A stretch of 64,000 nucleotides of DNA from Flexilinea flocculi (GCF_001192795.1 NZ_DF968180.1:248001-312000), one strand, 5' to 3'. Shown: positions 1 to 9,273, counted from the stretch's first letter. The notes: a model not told the origin generated them from the sequence alone. Numbers and translations are program-made.

Positions 1-1155
1 TGGATTGGCGGTTTTGGTATATTGAATCTGCTGGCGATCGGGATTCATCCGTATTTGTTCGTCATGGTATTTGTCATTTTTTGTGCTGCTTTTCTCAGCC
101 TTCTAATCGATCACTCTGAAGGAAACTGCATCCGCAAAAAGATTTGCTTTTCTTTTCTTCTTATTCTGCTGATCACCTTTGCCTCCGGATCTGCCATTGG
201 TCTGTTCGAAAACGATCAGGTCAAACCTGCAGGAGGATTCGGTTTTTATTCATTGAATCTGAATCAAATTTACAATCCAACTGCCAAAGGGATGGAACAA
301 TGGTCAGCGCTGCTGCCGAAACAACCTCAGGAAGAGGGACAGGAAGATGGTTTGTATTATCTGGGAGCAGGAATCCTTCTGTTCTCCATGATTCTGTTTC
401 TCCGCGTGATCAGTCTTGCGGCTTTTTCACCGCATCAACGAGCAGCCCTTTGGCAAAAAGCAAAAATTCTGACAAGCAAGTATTTTATACTCTTAATAAC
501 TTGCCTGTTGTTATTATTATTTGCCCTGAGTAACCGAATCACCTGGAATCAAACTGTCATTGCAGCCTACCCGCTTCCTGATCGTGTCGTTTCAATGTTC
601 AATATATTTCGCTCCAGTGGCCGTTTTTTCACGGTCGTCTATTATCTTTGGTTCTTAACAGTAATCATCGGAGTTTTCAGATTCTTCAAAAAGCGGAAAA
701 ATATCGTTCTGTTTGTTTTGCTGATTATTCAAATTTGCGATATGGCACCGGCATTGAAAGAAAAATATACGTATTTCCATCAACGCTATGAAAAGCCGTA
801 TATCGCAGAAATTTGGACGCACATTGCTCAGAATTATTCGAAAGTCATCGTTATCGGCGAAAACCGCGATCTGCAACTGGCAGGATGGATAGGCGATCAC
901 CATTTGAAAACCAATATGATGTTCTCCGCTCCCGTACATCTCAACCGTTTCTGGGAAAAAACAAAAGAAGAGCGTGATGAACTGCTGGAGCGAATCATAC
1001 GTGGAGAAGAATTGGAGAAAGACGCAGTCTATTTATTTGACTCAGAAGCGATATTACCGGAAATTTCTGCCGGATTGAATTCCGCTTATGAAATTATCCG
1101 AACAGATAATTACTACCACGTTTACTACATCATCCTCCCCAGGGAAAGCGGATAA
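1..1155 (+). CDS. Multi-pass membrane protein, 5'-truncated (DUF6311/YfhO-like)
   Basis: The reading frame is open to base 1, so the true start lies upstream; a TTG at 22 is only an internal codon. The visible 384 residues hold about five hydrophobic segments near residues 20-40, 50-65, 120-140, 160-175 and 210-245. A soluble C-terminal part of about 120 residues follows. The LxxRVVSMFNIFRSSGRFF stretch after the fourth segment resembles the conserved loop of DUF6311/GT-C-like bacterial membrane proteins of unknown function, which are suspected to act in surface glycan or polymer metabolism. That family link is inferred from memory. The gene reads toward the URO-D gene but is separated from it by 310 bp containing a palindromic repeat. 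Confidence 0.7.
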   Translation, partial: WIGGFGILNLLAIGIHPYLFVMVFVIFCAAFLSLLIDHSEGNCIRKKICFSFLLILLITFASGSAIGLFENDQVKPAGGFGFYSLNLNQIYNPTAKGMEQWSALLPKQPQEEGQEDGLYYLGAGILLFSMILFLRVISLAAFSPHQRAALWQKAKILTSKYFILLITCLLLLLFALSNRITWNQTVIAAYPLPDRVVSMFNIFRSSGRFFTVVYYLWFLTVIIGVFRFFKKRKNIVLFVLLIIQICDMAPALKEKYTYFHQRYEKPYIAEIWTHIAQNYSKVIVIGENRDLQLAGWIGDHHLKTNMMFSAPVHLNRFWEKTKEERDELLERIIRGEELEKDAVYLFDSEAILPEISAGLNSAYEIIRTDNYYHVYYIILPRESG

Positions 1156-1200
1156 CAGTCATTCGAAATTTGATAAAGCCTTATGAAAAAAAGAGAAAGC

Positions 1201-1249
1201 TTGTTGTAGTGTTGTTTTTACGCTTCGCGCAAAAACAACACTACAACAA
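1201..1249. repeat. Nested palindrome family, copy 1
   Basis: Perfect 19-bp inverted repeat (1201-1219 with 1231-1249) around the loop ACGCTTCGCGC. Arms start TTGTTGTAG and end CTACAACAA. Outer box relatives lie at 1160-1172 (ATTCGAAATTTG-like), 1256-1271 (TTTTCATATTTCGAAC) and 1350-1362 (ATCGATTCGAAAT). The hairpin could also slow or end transcription from the upstream gene. The rest of the 1156-1465 gap shows no gene. Confidence 0.9.
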
Positions 1250-1465
1250 TGAATTCTTTTCATATTTCGAACAGCCGATGAAAGAAATTACACATCCGAT
1301 CATGAAAATTGAATTCTATTTTCATAGGAATTGCTGAGCGGATAAAGACCATCGATTCGAAATTGTGATTGGATTTATAAAATACTGGCAGACAAAAATC
1401 AGCATTTTGGTTGATGCAAGAATCAGAATTACAATTGATTGCAGGATGGAAAAGTGAGGCAAACA

Positions 1466-2734
1466 ATGAACTCGAGGGAAAGAATCTCCATAGCATTGAG
1501 ACATCAGGAAGCTGACCGGATTCCGCTTGATTTGGGCGGATGCGGGCAGACAGGCATGCAGGTATCAACCGTTTATGCATTGCGACAGGCATTAAAACTC
1601 GATCCTCCCGGTACACCGGTAAAAGTGATTGAACCTTTCCAGATGCTGGGCGAAATTAAGCCAGATCTGCAGGAATTGTTGGGAGTTGACTGTATCAGCG
1701 TCGGCGGATCGACCAATTTTTTTGGTTTTCGAAACGAAGGCTGGAAACCATGGACCACTTTTGACGGTACACCTGTGCTGGTTCCGGAATTGTTTAACAC
1801 AGAACCCGATCAGACGGAAAAGATTTATCAATATCCGCAGGGAGATCGATCTGCGCCACCTTGTGCCGTAATGCCCAAAGGCGGTTATTATTTTGATTCT
1901 GTTGTCCGACAAAATCCATTGGTTGAAGAACTACTGGATCCGGCAGATAACACGGAAGAATTTCAGCTGATACCTGAAGATGAACTGGCTTACCTCAAAA
2001 AAGCTGCTGAAGATGCTTACAAAAATACCGACAAAGCACTGGTGCTGGGGTTGGGGGGAATGGCATTCGGTGATATCGCACTGGTTCCCGGTCCGACACT
2101 GAAACATCCCAAAGGGATCCGTGATATGGAAGAATGGTACATCAGCACGGTTACCCGAAAAGAATATGTATATGCCGTTTTTGAACGTCAGTGTGAAATT
2201 GCGCTGGAAAATCTGCCGAAAATATTTGCAGCAGTTGGAAATCTGCCGTCCGTTGCATGGGTCAGCGGAACTGATTTTGGAGCACAAAACAATTGCTTTA
2301 TCTCTCCAAAAGCTTTTCGTTCCATGTACAAACCTTTCATGATTGAAATTAATCATTGGATTCACACCCATACCACCTGGAAAACATTTATCCATACCTG
2401 CGGATCAATCATGCCATTGATACCTGACATTATTGAAGCCGGATTTGATATCCTCAACCCCGTCCAGATTTCTGCGGTAAATATGGATCCTCAGGAATTG
2501 AAAAACCGTTTTGGTGATCAAATTACTTTTTGGGGCGGTGGAATCGACACACAGCGGGTACTGCCTTTTGGAACGGCAGAAGAAGTGAGGCAGCAGGTTC
2601 AAAGAAATATCGAGATCTTTGGTAAAGGCGGCGGATATGTGTTTAATCCGATTCATAATGTCCAATCAAAGGTACCGGTTGAAAACCTGCTGGCGATGTA
2701 TGAAACCGTAAAAAAATTTGGGAGATATCTTTAA
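1466..2734 (+). CDS. URO-D superfamily protein (MtaA/CmuA-like)
   Basis: The 422-residue product starts NSRERISIALRHQEADRIP, the usual opening of URO-D-superfamily proteins (RERxxxAlxhxxpDRvP). The superfamily includes uroporphyrinogen decarboxylase and the zinc methyltransferases MtaA/CmuA. Near residue 308 an HTCG motif supplies the His-x-Cys of the MtaA zinc site. The third ligand position, in the C-terminal GGGYVFNPIHNVQ stretch, is His rather than Cys. I chose ATG 1466 because GAGG lies seven bases upstream and the family motif starts there; the frame is open back to 1439. No corrinoid protein is adjacent, so substrate and reaction are unknown. It is transcribed divergently from nothing close and faces the minus-strand URO-D genes end to end. 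Confidence 0.85.
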   Translation: MNSRERISIALRHQEADRIPLDLGGCGQTGMQVSTVYALRQALKLDPPGTPVKVIEPFQMLGEIKPDLQELLGVDCISVGGSTNFFGFRNEGWKPWTTFDGTPVLVPELFNTEPDQTEKIYQYPQGDRSAPPCAVMPKGGYYFDSVVRQNPLVEELLDPADNTEEFQLIPEDELAYLKKAAEDAYKNTDKALVLGLGGMAFGDIALVPGPTLKHPKGIRDMEEWYISTVTRKEYVYAVFERQCEIALENLPKIFAAVGNLPSVAWVSGTDFGAQNNCFISPKAFRSMYKPFMIEINHWIHTHTTWKTFIHTCGSIMPLIPDIIEAGFDILNPVQISAVNMDPQELKNRFGDQITFWGGGIDTQRVLPFGTAEEVRQQVQRNIEIFGKGGGYVFNPIHNVQSKVPVENLLAMYETVKKFGRYL

Positions 2735-2821
2735 CAGATAACTTGTCGGATTTGGCATAAATGAAAACGTAGTTGTATTCCTATTGAAAGAAATTGAAAT
2801 ACAGCTACGTTTATTGATAAT

Positions 2822-3919
2822 TCAGCTTCCTTGGAGATCTGAATAGCGAGTCTGTTGAATTGTGTTGACAAGCGCCCAAAAATTTTCGAGAGGAGTATCC
2901 AACTGGACATGGTGGGTCGGTCCAATGATTAATCCCCCTCCTTTCCCGAGCGTCTGCAGGCGCTGCAGTACTTCGTCGCGGACTTCCTCCGGCGAACCGA
3001 ATGGCAATGTATACTGTTCATCGATGGATCCCCAAAAACAGAGGTGATCTCCAAACTCTTTCTTCAGTTTTTCCGGATCAATACTTTTCGGTTGAACAGG
3101 ATTTAAAACATCTACACCGATTTCGATTAATTCCGGAATGATCGGAACAATATTTCCATCCGAATGATATGCCACTTTCACCTGTGGGTTGATGACTTTT
3201 AATTCGGAAATGAAATTCGCCATGCGGTCCTTGAAAAAACGTCTCCACATGCGGGGTGAAATCATCATGCTGTGCTGTGTCCCCATATCGTCACCAGTCC
3301 AGATCATGTCGACACCCATGCGAGTTAGTTGCTTCGCCGCTGTTAAGTGATATTGATAGGGTATATCCAAAATCAGATCTGCCAAATCCGGATTCTGTAC
3401 AAAATCCGAAAGCAGTCTTTCCAGTCCGCGCAGCGCCCAGGCTGTCTCGAAAATCGTTGTCACGGTGACACCTACGATGTAATAATCCGTTTGGAAAGAC
3501 TTCAGCAATTCTGATGCCCCTGCATACAATTCAGGCCGATTTGGATCCGGCGGCTGATAGGTGAAAATCGCATCATCTTCTGCAAGCGGGTGCCCGACAA
3601 TTTCCGTATAAACCCCGGAACCAAATGGTGTGTGATACTTTGTGCCATGCCATCCGACACCCCATTCGTCTACATAGTTTTCTGCGCCCTGATAATAAGA
3701 ATTTGCCCATCCGACCGAGGTCAGCAGCAAATCTTCTCCGATCATTCGTTCCAGTTTGTAAGTATTTCCTCCGCCATGCGGATTATGTATTTTCCCGTCT
3801 TCAAGGTCCAGCTCTTTTTCCAGACGTTCAGCAAATTCCGGCGTAAAGGAAATCTGCATCGGGCAGCGGTCGGGTATTTCATGATGTAGCGCTGTAAGCA
3901 CTCGGTCGCGTGGTTTCAT
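2822..3919 (-). CDS. URO-D superfamily protein, HxDG type
   Basis: About 366 residues opening KPRDRVLTALHHEIPDRCP, the URO-D-superfamily signature. The position of the MtaA zinc His-x-Cys carries YHSDGN (near residue 252), so Cys is replaced by Asp. The C-terminal ligand region reads GPTHHVQLDTP. This resembles the poorly characterised 'uroporphyrinogen decarboxylase-like' groups rather than HemE. The start is uncertain: ATG 3919 fits the family motif but has no good Shine-Dalgarno; TTG 3937 is six codons longer and equally weak. It lies downstream of the 4061-5230 gene on the same strand but is separated from it by a palindromic repeat at 3971-4023. Confidence 0.82.
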   Translation of the reverse strand: MKPRDRVLTALHHEIPDRCPMQISFTPEFAERLEKELDLEDGKIHNPHGGGNTYKLERMIGEDLLLTSVGWANSYYQGAENYVDEWGVGWHGTKYHTPFGSGVYTEIVGHPLAEDDAIFTYQPPDPNRPELYAGASELLKSFQTDYYIVGVTVTTIFETAWALRGLERLLSDFVQNPDLADLILDIPYQYHLTAAKQLTRMGVDMIWTGDDMGTQHSMMISPRMWRRFFKDRMANFISELKVINPQVKVAYHSDGNIVPIIPELIEIGVDVLNPVQPKSIDPEKLKKEFGDHLCFWGSIDEQYTLPFGSPEEVRDEVLQRLQTLGKGGGLIIGPTHHVQLDTPLENFWALVNTIQQTRYSDLQGS

Positions 3920-3970
3920 ATTTTTTAATTGATTCAAAATTTGAAAAATCTTTTTGAGTTACAGGAGAAA

Positions 3971-4023
3971 ATTTGTTGTTGTATTGTTTTTGTGCTTCGC
4001 ACAAAAACAATACAACAACAAAT
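3971..4023. repeat. Nested palindrome family, copy 2
   Basis: Perfect 25-bp inverted repeat (3971-3995 with 3999-4023) around a TTC loop, with a stem top GTGC/GCAC. The outer boxes are AATTTGAAAAAT-like at about 3938-3952 and ATTATTCGAATCGC at 4034-4047. It sits between two same-strand URO-D genes. Confidence 0.92.
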
Positions 4024-4060
4024 AATTTCTCTCATTATTCGAATCGCAAGATCAATGCGA

Positions 4061-5230
4061 TTAAAGTTCCATGTCTGCACGGAGCTTCAGCAAATGGTTT
4101 TTCCGTAACTCCATTCGTCTTGACCGAATCCTGTCAATATCGATCGGAAATTGCCCATGTTGATGCACTGTCTGATACATGATTGTTGCATTCTCAACCG
4201 GAATTGCATCATGGACCTCACTCGATGAACCGATCAGAATTGCAGCATCCGGGCCTATTTTTTCAATCAGCTCGAGTGTCTCATCCTCCACATCGCCCGG
4301 TGTCCCATGCGGCAGCGTATGCATACAGCAGACATTACCAAAAAGCAGCGTGTGCGGATAATCCCGATGGATTTCGAAAATATCATTACAATCATTCCGT
4401 TCAATCGGATTCAGTCCATCCGCGCCCAGCTCATTCAGAATGAGCGGAAGAAATTTGCCATATCTGCCATCTGTATGAAAAAGAAATTTCATCCCCTTTT
4501 CGCGGATCGGATCCAGAATCCATCGCCAGCGCGGAAGCCCTTCCTCTCTGACAAACTGAGGATTGAATATCGGTCCGTTTTTACTGGCGATGTCTTCTCC
4601 CATAAATAAAAGCGGTACTTGCGTTACTTCCGAAAAGGCACGGGCAATGTAGGCAGAAAAAAGACCGGTGCAGTCCATTATGTGCGAAACCAGTTCCGGA
4701 GCATCATAAATCGCCAGCGAAAACAATTCCATATCCATATAGGTATATGCGTCTGTTATCGGACCTTCCACACAACCGATATAGGCTACATCAAACTGCG
4801 CATAAACCTCCTGGACAAAACGAACATGGGGTTGAAACCAGTCACGGACTTCTTCATAAACCGGTTTTTTCGGCATATTTTTTTCAAGCTCAGAGAGCGT
4901 CTGAAAGGGACGTTTTGAAATCCAGGCAGTATTTCCGCCCTGTGTGACCGCCCAATCATCCGGGTTGACACCAAAAAAACGAATCCAGTTTGTGATTTTT
5001 CCGCCCATCCAATGATTAACCGGATCGTGGATGGAGCGAGTCACATCCACGCCGATATGATGCCAGGCTTTCGCGTTTAATTCAACCAGTTCCTCAAAGG
5101 AATATGACTTCGAATCATCGTAACCGCCAAATGTCCGCAGAATTGCAGTGCTATCCAGATAATCATAGGTCAGGATCCGATCAACTGGTTCCCATTGAAT
5201 TACTTTGCGGAATCGTTCCAGGTTATCCAT
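4061..5230 (-). CDS. URO-D superfamily protein encoded with a sugar ABC importer
   Basis: 389 residues, opening DNLERFRKVIQWEPVDRIL, with URO-D-superfamily spacing throughout. The metal-site position carries LFHTDGR (near residue 252), so His-x-Asp rather than His-x-Cys, and the C-terminal site reads GSSSEVHDAIPVEN. It ends the transcription unit ATPase-permease-this gene, with 36 bp to the permease and a GGGAG ribosome site nine bases before ATG. Operon membership suggests that it acts on the compound the importer brings in, or on a methyl or carboxyl group derived from it. That is inference; no biochemical family member with this motif set is known to me. Confidence 0.85.
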   Translation of the reverse strand: MDNLERFRKVIQWEPVDRILTYDYLDSTAILRTFGGYDDSKSYSFEELVELNAKAWHHIGVDVTRSIHDPVNHWMGGKITNWIRFFGVNPDDWAVTQGGNTAWISKRPFQTLSELEKNMPKKPVYEEVRDWFQPHVRFVQEVYAQFDVAYIGCVEGPITDAYTYMDMELFSLAIYDAPELVSHIMDCTGLFSAYIARAFSEVTQVPLLFMGEDIASKNGPIFNPQFVREEGLPRWRWILDPIREKGMKFLFHTDGRYGKFLPLILNELGADGLNPIERNDCNDIFEIHRDYPHTLLFGNVCCMHTLPHGTPGDVEDETLELIEKIGPDAAILIGSSSEVHDAIPVENATIMYQTVHQHGQFPIDIDRIRSRRMELRKNHLLKLRADMEL

Positions 5231-5266
5231 GGGCGTACTCCCTTGAAGAATATCTCGTCTGACTGT

Positions 5267-6385
5267 TTATTTGCGTGCTTTTTCAGCCTGTGACTGTCGG
5301 AATTGACTGATTGCCACGGCTGCAATCAATAGCAAACCCAAAGCAACTTTCTGAGCAAAGGTATTGAATCCAAGCAGATTCATCCCGTTATTGAGTGTTC
5401 CGACCATGATTACCGCTAAAAAGGTGCCAAAAATTGTTCCTTTACCACCACTGGTGGATGCGCCTCCCAGATAAACAGCAGTAATTGCCTGCAGTTCCAG
5501 GTTCTGTCCGTTAATGGGATTGCCTGAAGTGGTACGCGCAGCCAGTAAAACACCCGCCAAACCTGCAATTGAACCGGAAATCATGAACATCCCGATTTTT
5601 ACTCGGGATACATTGATACCGGCCAGTCTTGCTGCTGTCGCATTGCCGCCTATGGCATAAATCGCACGACCAAAATCCGTATAGCGCATGACAATATGCA
5701 TGATAATTGTCACAAAAACTAAAATTACGGTCAGGACAGGAATTCCGGTCCACTTGGAACCGTTTAATGCAGGAATTGACATATTCTGAAGCAGACGTCC
5801 CTGAGCCAGCCAGGTGAAACCGGGTTGTGTAACCACACCGATCGGTTTCCCATCCGGCGCCAGCAGAAAAGCAATTCCTGCAAAAGCTGCCAGGGCGCCG
5901 AGTGTTGCAATGGTTGCATTGACATGCAGTTTCGTAACCACCAGACCATTCAACAATCCGGCGATCATGCCGGCCAGCATTCCGGCGAGGATGGCAACCA
6001 GTGTATTGCCAGTCGGGAAAATGTGCAGTGAGCCCACTGTGCCGATACCGACAAGTACCGATGCGGCGACTACTGATCCGCAGGACGCAACAGAACCGAC
6101 GGAAATATCCAATCCTCCCGCCACAATGACAACCGTTTCACCGACAGCTAATAGTCCAACAATTACAACTGCCTGAGCCAGACTGTTCATCAGATTCTGC
6201 CAGGTAAAGAATTTCGATCCTCCCGAAAGTCCAAACCATGTACTGACAACACTGATCAGAAAGACCAGAACAATCCAGGCAAGAAATAATGTTAAATTAT
6301 CCGTACCAATAAAATTAATAACGCGATTTAGAAAACCTTTTTTCTCTAAAGAATTTTTATCATATGTTTGTACATGGGTAATCAT
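5267..6385 (-). CDS. CUT2 sugar ABC transporter permease (RbsC/AraH family)
   Basis: 372-residue BPD_transp_2 permease with eight to ten hydrophobic segments. Family landmarks are VIVAGGLDISVGSV near residue 125 and AVYLGGASTSGGKGT near residue 305. It would form the membrane channel for the ATPase encoded just upstream, whose stop overlaps this start by 4 bp (ATGA), with GGAGG inside the ATPase end. In the cell membrane it would move a pentose- or hexose-like substrate delivered by the 8203-9198 binding protein. The substrate cannot be told from the permease. The family assignment is firm. Confidence 0.93.
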   Translation of the reverse strand: MITHVQTYDKNSLEKKGFLNRVINFIGTDNLTLFLAWIVLVFLISVVSTWFGLSGGSKFFTWQNLMNSLAQAVVIVGLLAVGETVVIVAGGLDISVGSVASCGSVVAASVLVGIGTVGSLHIFPTGNTLVAILAGMLAGMIAGLLNGLVVTKLHVNATIATLGALAAFAGIAFLLAPDGKPIGVVTQPGFTWLAQGRLLQNMSIPALNGSKWTGIPVLTVILVFVTIIMHIVMRYTDFGRAIYAIGGNATAARLAGINVSRVKIGMFMISGSIAGLAGVLLAARTTSGNPINGQNLELQAITAVYLGGASTSGGKGTIFGTFLAVIMVGTLNNGMNLLGFNTFAQKVALGLLLIAAVAISQFRQSQAEKARK

Positions 6386-7989
6386 AGGGGAGATTCCTCC
6401 TGTGGAGTCGTTGAAGGATTTGTATTTTTTTCATCAGACATCTGATCTGCCATTGCCAATTCCAGAATGGATTCTTCAGTCGCTTCCTTTCCGATTAGTT
6501 CACCGGTGATTTTACCGTTTTGCATCACATAAATACGGTCAGAAAGACCAAGGATTTCGGGAAGCTCAGAGCTGATAAACATGATTCCCAGCCCTTGATT
6601 TGCGAGGTCATCAATCAAATGGTAAATTTCTGCTTTTGCTCCGACATCAATTCCGCGGGTTGGTTCATCTAATATCAGCAATTTCGGCTTTGCCGCCAGC
6701 CAGCGGGCGAGGACAACTTTCTGCTGGTTTCCACCGGAAAGTTTTCCGACTTCCTGCTTGAGAGAAGGGGTACGAACATTCAATTTTTCTATAAAATCCA
6801 TTGCAATAGATCGTTCTTTTTTACGGTTGACAAAATGCATCCGAGTGAGCTGTTTGATGATCGCCATTGAGGCATTCTCCAGAACACTTCGCATTAAAAT
6901 CAGTCCTTCGCGCTTGCGATCTTCCGGTGCCAGACCGATCCCTTTAGAAATTGCGTCATTCGCATTACGGATCGATACTTCTTTTCCTTCAATCAGGACT
7001 CTCCCGCTGTTTTTCTTCAGATCACCGAAAATGACCTTTGCTAATTCCGTTCGGCCTGCTCCAACGAGGCCGGCAAAACCGACAACTTCTCCTGCCTGAA
7101 TGTGAAAATTGATATTCTGGTGCCAGTTGCTGTACAGATTTTCAACGCGCAAAACTTCCTGCGCACCCATTGCCGGATTGCGTTTAAAAACATCTGAAAG
7201 ATCGCGTCCCACCATCAAATGAACGATATCGCGGTCTGTCAGTTCTTCTGCCGGTCGAACAGCGACTAATTCTCCATCGCGAAGAATAGCTACCCGGTCA
7301 CACAGGCGTAAGATCTCCTTAATGCGATGGGAAACGTAAATAATTGCAATACCATCATCGCGAAATTTGCGAACGAGGGTAAACAGTCGATCTACTTCTT
7401 CATCGGAAAGGGAAGATGTGGGTTCGTCGAGCGCTAAAACTTTTACGCCAGTTTTTAATATCCGCATAATTTCAACAATCTGGCGCTGAGCGGCTGAAAG
7501 CTGGTCTCCCATCAGATGAATCGGCAAAACATTCGAGAAACCATATTCAGCCAGACTTTTTTCAACTTGTTCATTTAATTTTTTTCGATCGAGGAATCCA
7601 AATCTTTTTGGTAATTCGCCTACCCAGATATTCTCCGCTACATCCACACCCGGGATGATTTCCGGCTCTTGATAGATAACGCGAACACCGGCTTTGTGTG
7701 CTTCCAGCGGATTTGCGAATGAAAGCTGCTGTCCATCCATTGAAATCGTGCCGGAATCCGGTTGATAGTCTCCATTCAGGATTTTCAGCAAGGTGGATTT
7801 TCCAGCGCCATTTTCTCCGACAAAAGCCAGCACTTCTCCTGGACGGATGTCTAAAGAAACGTTCTTTAATGCAATAACGTTCGGAAATGCTTTACAGATA
7901 TTGCGAATTTCAAGGGTTCCGGGTGGTTTTTGATTTTCTGAGAGCTTGGCTGATACTTGATTTAGGTCTGAGTTTGTCACATAAGTCAT
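6382..7989 (-). CDS. CUT2 sugar ABC transporter ATP-binding protein (RbsA/AraG family)
   Basis: 535 residues with two tandem ABC domains. The first has Walker A GENGAGKST (near residue 57), a degenerate signature LSAAQRQ, and LALDEPTSSL. The second lacks a normal Walker A (GLVGAGRTE) but has LSGGNQQK and LILDEPTRGID. This asymmetry is typical of RbsA/MglA/AraG. It energises the permease encoded directly downstream. The first about 25 residues form a polar extension before the first domain. The ribosome site is AGGA upstream of ATG 7989. A palindromic repeat and about 210 bp separate it from the binding-protein gene upstream. Confidence 0.95.
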   Translation of the reverse strand: MTYVTNSDLNQVSAKLSENQKPPGTLEIRNICKAFPNVIALKNVSLDIRPGEVLAFVGENGAGKSTLLKILNGDYQPDSGTISMDGQQLSFANPLEAHKAGVRVIYQEPEIIPGVDVAENIWVGELPKRFGFLDRKKLNEQVEKSLAEYGFSNVLPIHLMGDQLSAAQRQIVEIMRILKTGVKVLALDEPTSSLSDEEVDRLFTLVRKFRDDGIAIIYVSHRIKEILRLCDRVAILRDGELVAVRPAEELTDRDIVHLMVGRDLSDVFKRNPAMGAQEVLRVENLYSNWHQNINFHIQAGEVVGFAGLVGAGRTELAKVIFGDLKKNSGRVLIEGKEVSIRNANDAISKGIGLAPEDRKREGLILMRSVLENASMAIIKQLTRMHFVNRKKERSIAMDFIEKLNVRTPSLKQEVGKLSGGNQQKVVLARWLAAKPKLLILDEPTRGIDVGAKAEIYHLIDDLANQGLGIMFISSELPEILGLSDRIYVMQNGKITGELIGKEATEESILELAMADQMSDEKNTNPSTTPQEESPL

Positions 7990-8048
7990 AACACTTGTCC
8001 TGTAAGCGATTCGAAATATAAGAAGAATTTTATGTTATTGTATTGATA

Positions 8049-8063
8049 TTGCGCTCAGCGCAA
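8049..8063. repeat. Nested palindrome family, degenerate copy 3
   Basis: Only the stem top TTGCGCT/AGCGCAA (8049-8055 with 8057-8063) still pairs perfectly. The outer arm TGTTATTG/ACACATGG is decayed. Outer boxes remain: GCGATTCGAAATATAAG at about 8008 and CAAATTACAAAT at about 8109. It lies between the ATPase and binding-protein genes of one importer. Confidence 0.65.
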
Positions 8064-8157
8064 ATTAACACATGGTCATTTTCTCTCTTTTTTTCCAAAA
8101 GGCTTTTCCAAATTACAAATAACTGTTGTCTACTGCGGATTAGTCCGTAAACAAATT

Positions 8158-8189
8158 TTCAGGCGGACAGCTTACGCTATCCGCCTGAA
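8158..8189 (-). terminator. Hairpin after the AraF-like binding-protein gene
   Basis: TTCAGGCGGA pairs with TCCGCCTGAA around a 12-base loop, immediately downstream of the 8203-9198 stop, followed on the minus strand by AATTTGTTT. It probably ends most transcripts of the binding-protein gene and lets fewer continue into the ATPase gene, the usual way to make binding protein in excess. Confidence 0.7.
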
Positions 8190-8202
8190 TATAATCATTA
8201 AA

Positions 8203-9198
8203 TTATTTCGAGCAGTTGCCCACGGAAATGGCATCCATTAAATCTTTATAATTTGTTGGATCTACAATGGAGGTTGGAGCAAAGGATTTTTCCGGCGGAA
8301 CAACGCCATTGACGACTGCATCATGCAGTACCTGTGCTGCAGTATTGCCGACATCCAATCCGGAGATGAACAGACTGGCTTTCCAGCCGCTCGGTTGTCC
8401 GGCAGCCCATGGTTTACAGGCTTCATAAGCGCCCAATCCGACACCGATTATGTCGTCCGGTTTTGCGCCGGCAGTTGCCAAAGCGTTCAATGTACCCAGA
8501 ACACCTTCATCATTGCAGCCGAAGACTACCCAGTTCGTAATCTCGGGATGAGCGGTAATGATCGGTCCTGCTGCATCTTGTGAGGAGAGCGTTTCACCAG
8601 TGTAGGGAACTGAGAAAATCTGATCGTCGGTAACGCCAACCAATTTAATTTGTTCCTTCTCATTGTCTGTTCGGTCATTACATACGGATAGTGTTTGAAC
8701 TTCAACGGATAAAACACCCACTTTCTTGGCTGAATCATTCAGCCAGCCAGCTTCTGTCAACAGCTTACCAGCGGCTTCACCGACTTTCTTGCCCATGTCC
8801 TTGCCGTCGAATCCGACGAAAGGAACCGGTGCGCCGGCTTCATCCACGATACTATCATCGGTGGCAATCAGAACGACACCCGCATCTTTTGCGGCTTTGG
8901 CAATTGCCGGTCCAATAGTCTGATCCGGGACTGTAATTGCAATTCCTTTTGCTCCGGCTGAAATGGCATCATCGATCAGGGATACACCGAGCGCAGGATC
9001 CAATTTCGCATCGAACTTCTTTGCAGTTCCACCTAACTCCTCGGTTTTTGCTACAAAAGCGTTCTGCAAATCGATAAAGTACTGCTGATCAGCACTTTTG
9101 TTGATGACAACGTATAACGGCGCATCAGCGGCAATTACAGTTGCTGACAATGTGAGGAATACGATGGTCACCATAAAAACAGCAAATAATTTTTTCAT
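8203..9198 (-). CDS. Sugar ABC transporter substrate-binding protein (AraF-like)
   Basis: 331 residues with a Sec signal peptide (about 23 residues, cleavage after VIA-A) and no lipobox Cys. The mature part follows the E. coli L-arabinose-binding protein closely in layout: an SAGAKGIAITVPDQTIGPAIAKAAKDAG-type block near residue 80-105, VPFVGFDGKDMGKKVGE near residue 125, and PEITNWVVFGCNDEGVLG near residue 220. L-arabinose or a similar pentose is therefore the best guess. The gene is first of a unit continuing to the ATPase, permease and a URO-D-like protein. It has a strong AAGGAG site seven bases before ATG and a LacI-type operator about 76 bp upstream. The substrate is inferred; the CUT2 binding-protein assignment is firm. 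Confidence 0.9.
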   Translation of the reverse strand: MKKLFAVFMVTIVFLTLSATVIAADAPLYVVINKSADQQYFIDLQNAFVAKTEELGGTAKKFDAKLDPALGVSLIDDAISAGAKGIAITVPDQTIGPAIAKAAKDAGVVLIATDDSIVDEAGAPVPFVGFDGKDMGKKVGEAAGKLLTEAGWLNDSAKKVGVLSVEVQTLSVCNDRTDNEKEQIKLVGVTDDQIFSVPYTGETLSSQDAAGPIITAHPEITNWVVFGCNDEGVLGTLNALATAGAKPDDIIGVGLGAYEACKPWAAGQPSGWKASLFISGLDVGNTAAQVLHDAVVNGVVPPEKSFAPTSIVDPTNYKDLMDAISVGNCSK

Positions 9199-9273
9199 CT
9201 TTTTTACTCCTTGTTAATGACAAAAAAGTTATCTTTCTGTGTTTTGAATTCTAAATGAATCCAAACAGAAAGC

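Noticed and set aside
8001-8014. TGTAAGCGATTCGA as a third LacI-type operator upstream of the ATPase gene
   Set aside because: The match comes from the conserved outer box of the palindrome family (GCGATTCGAA) and is better explained by it.
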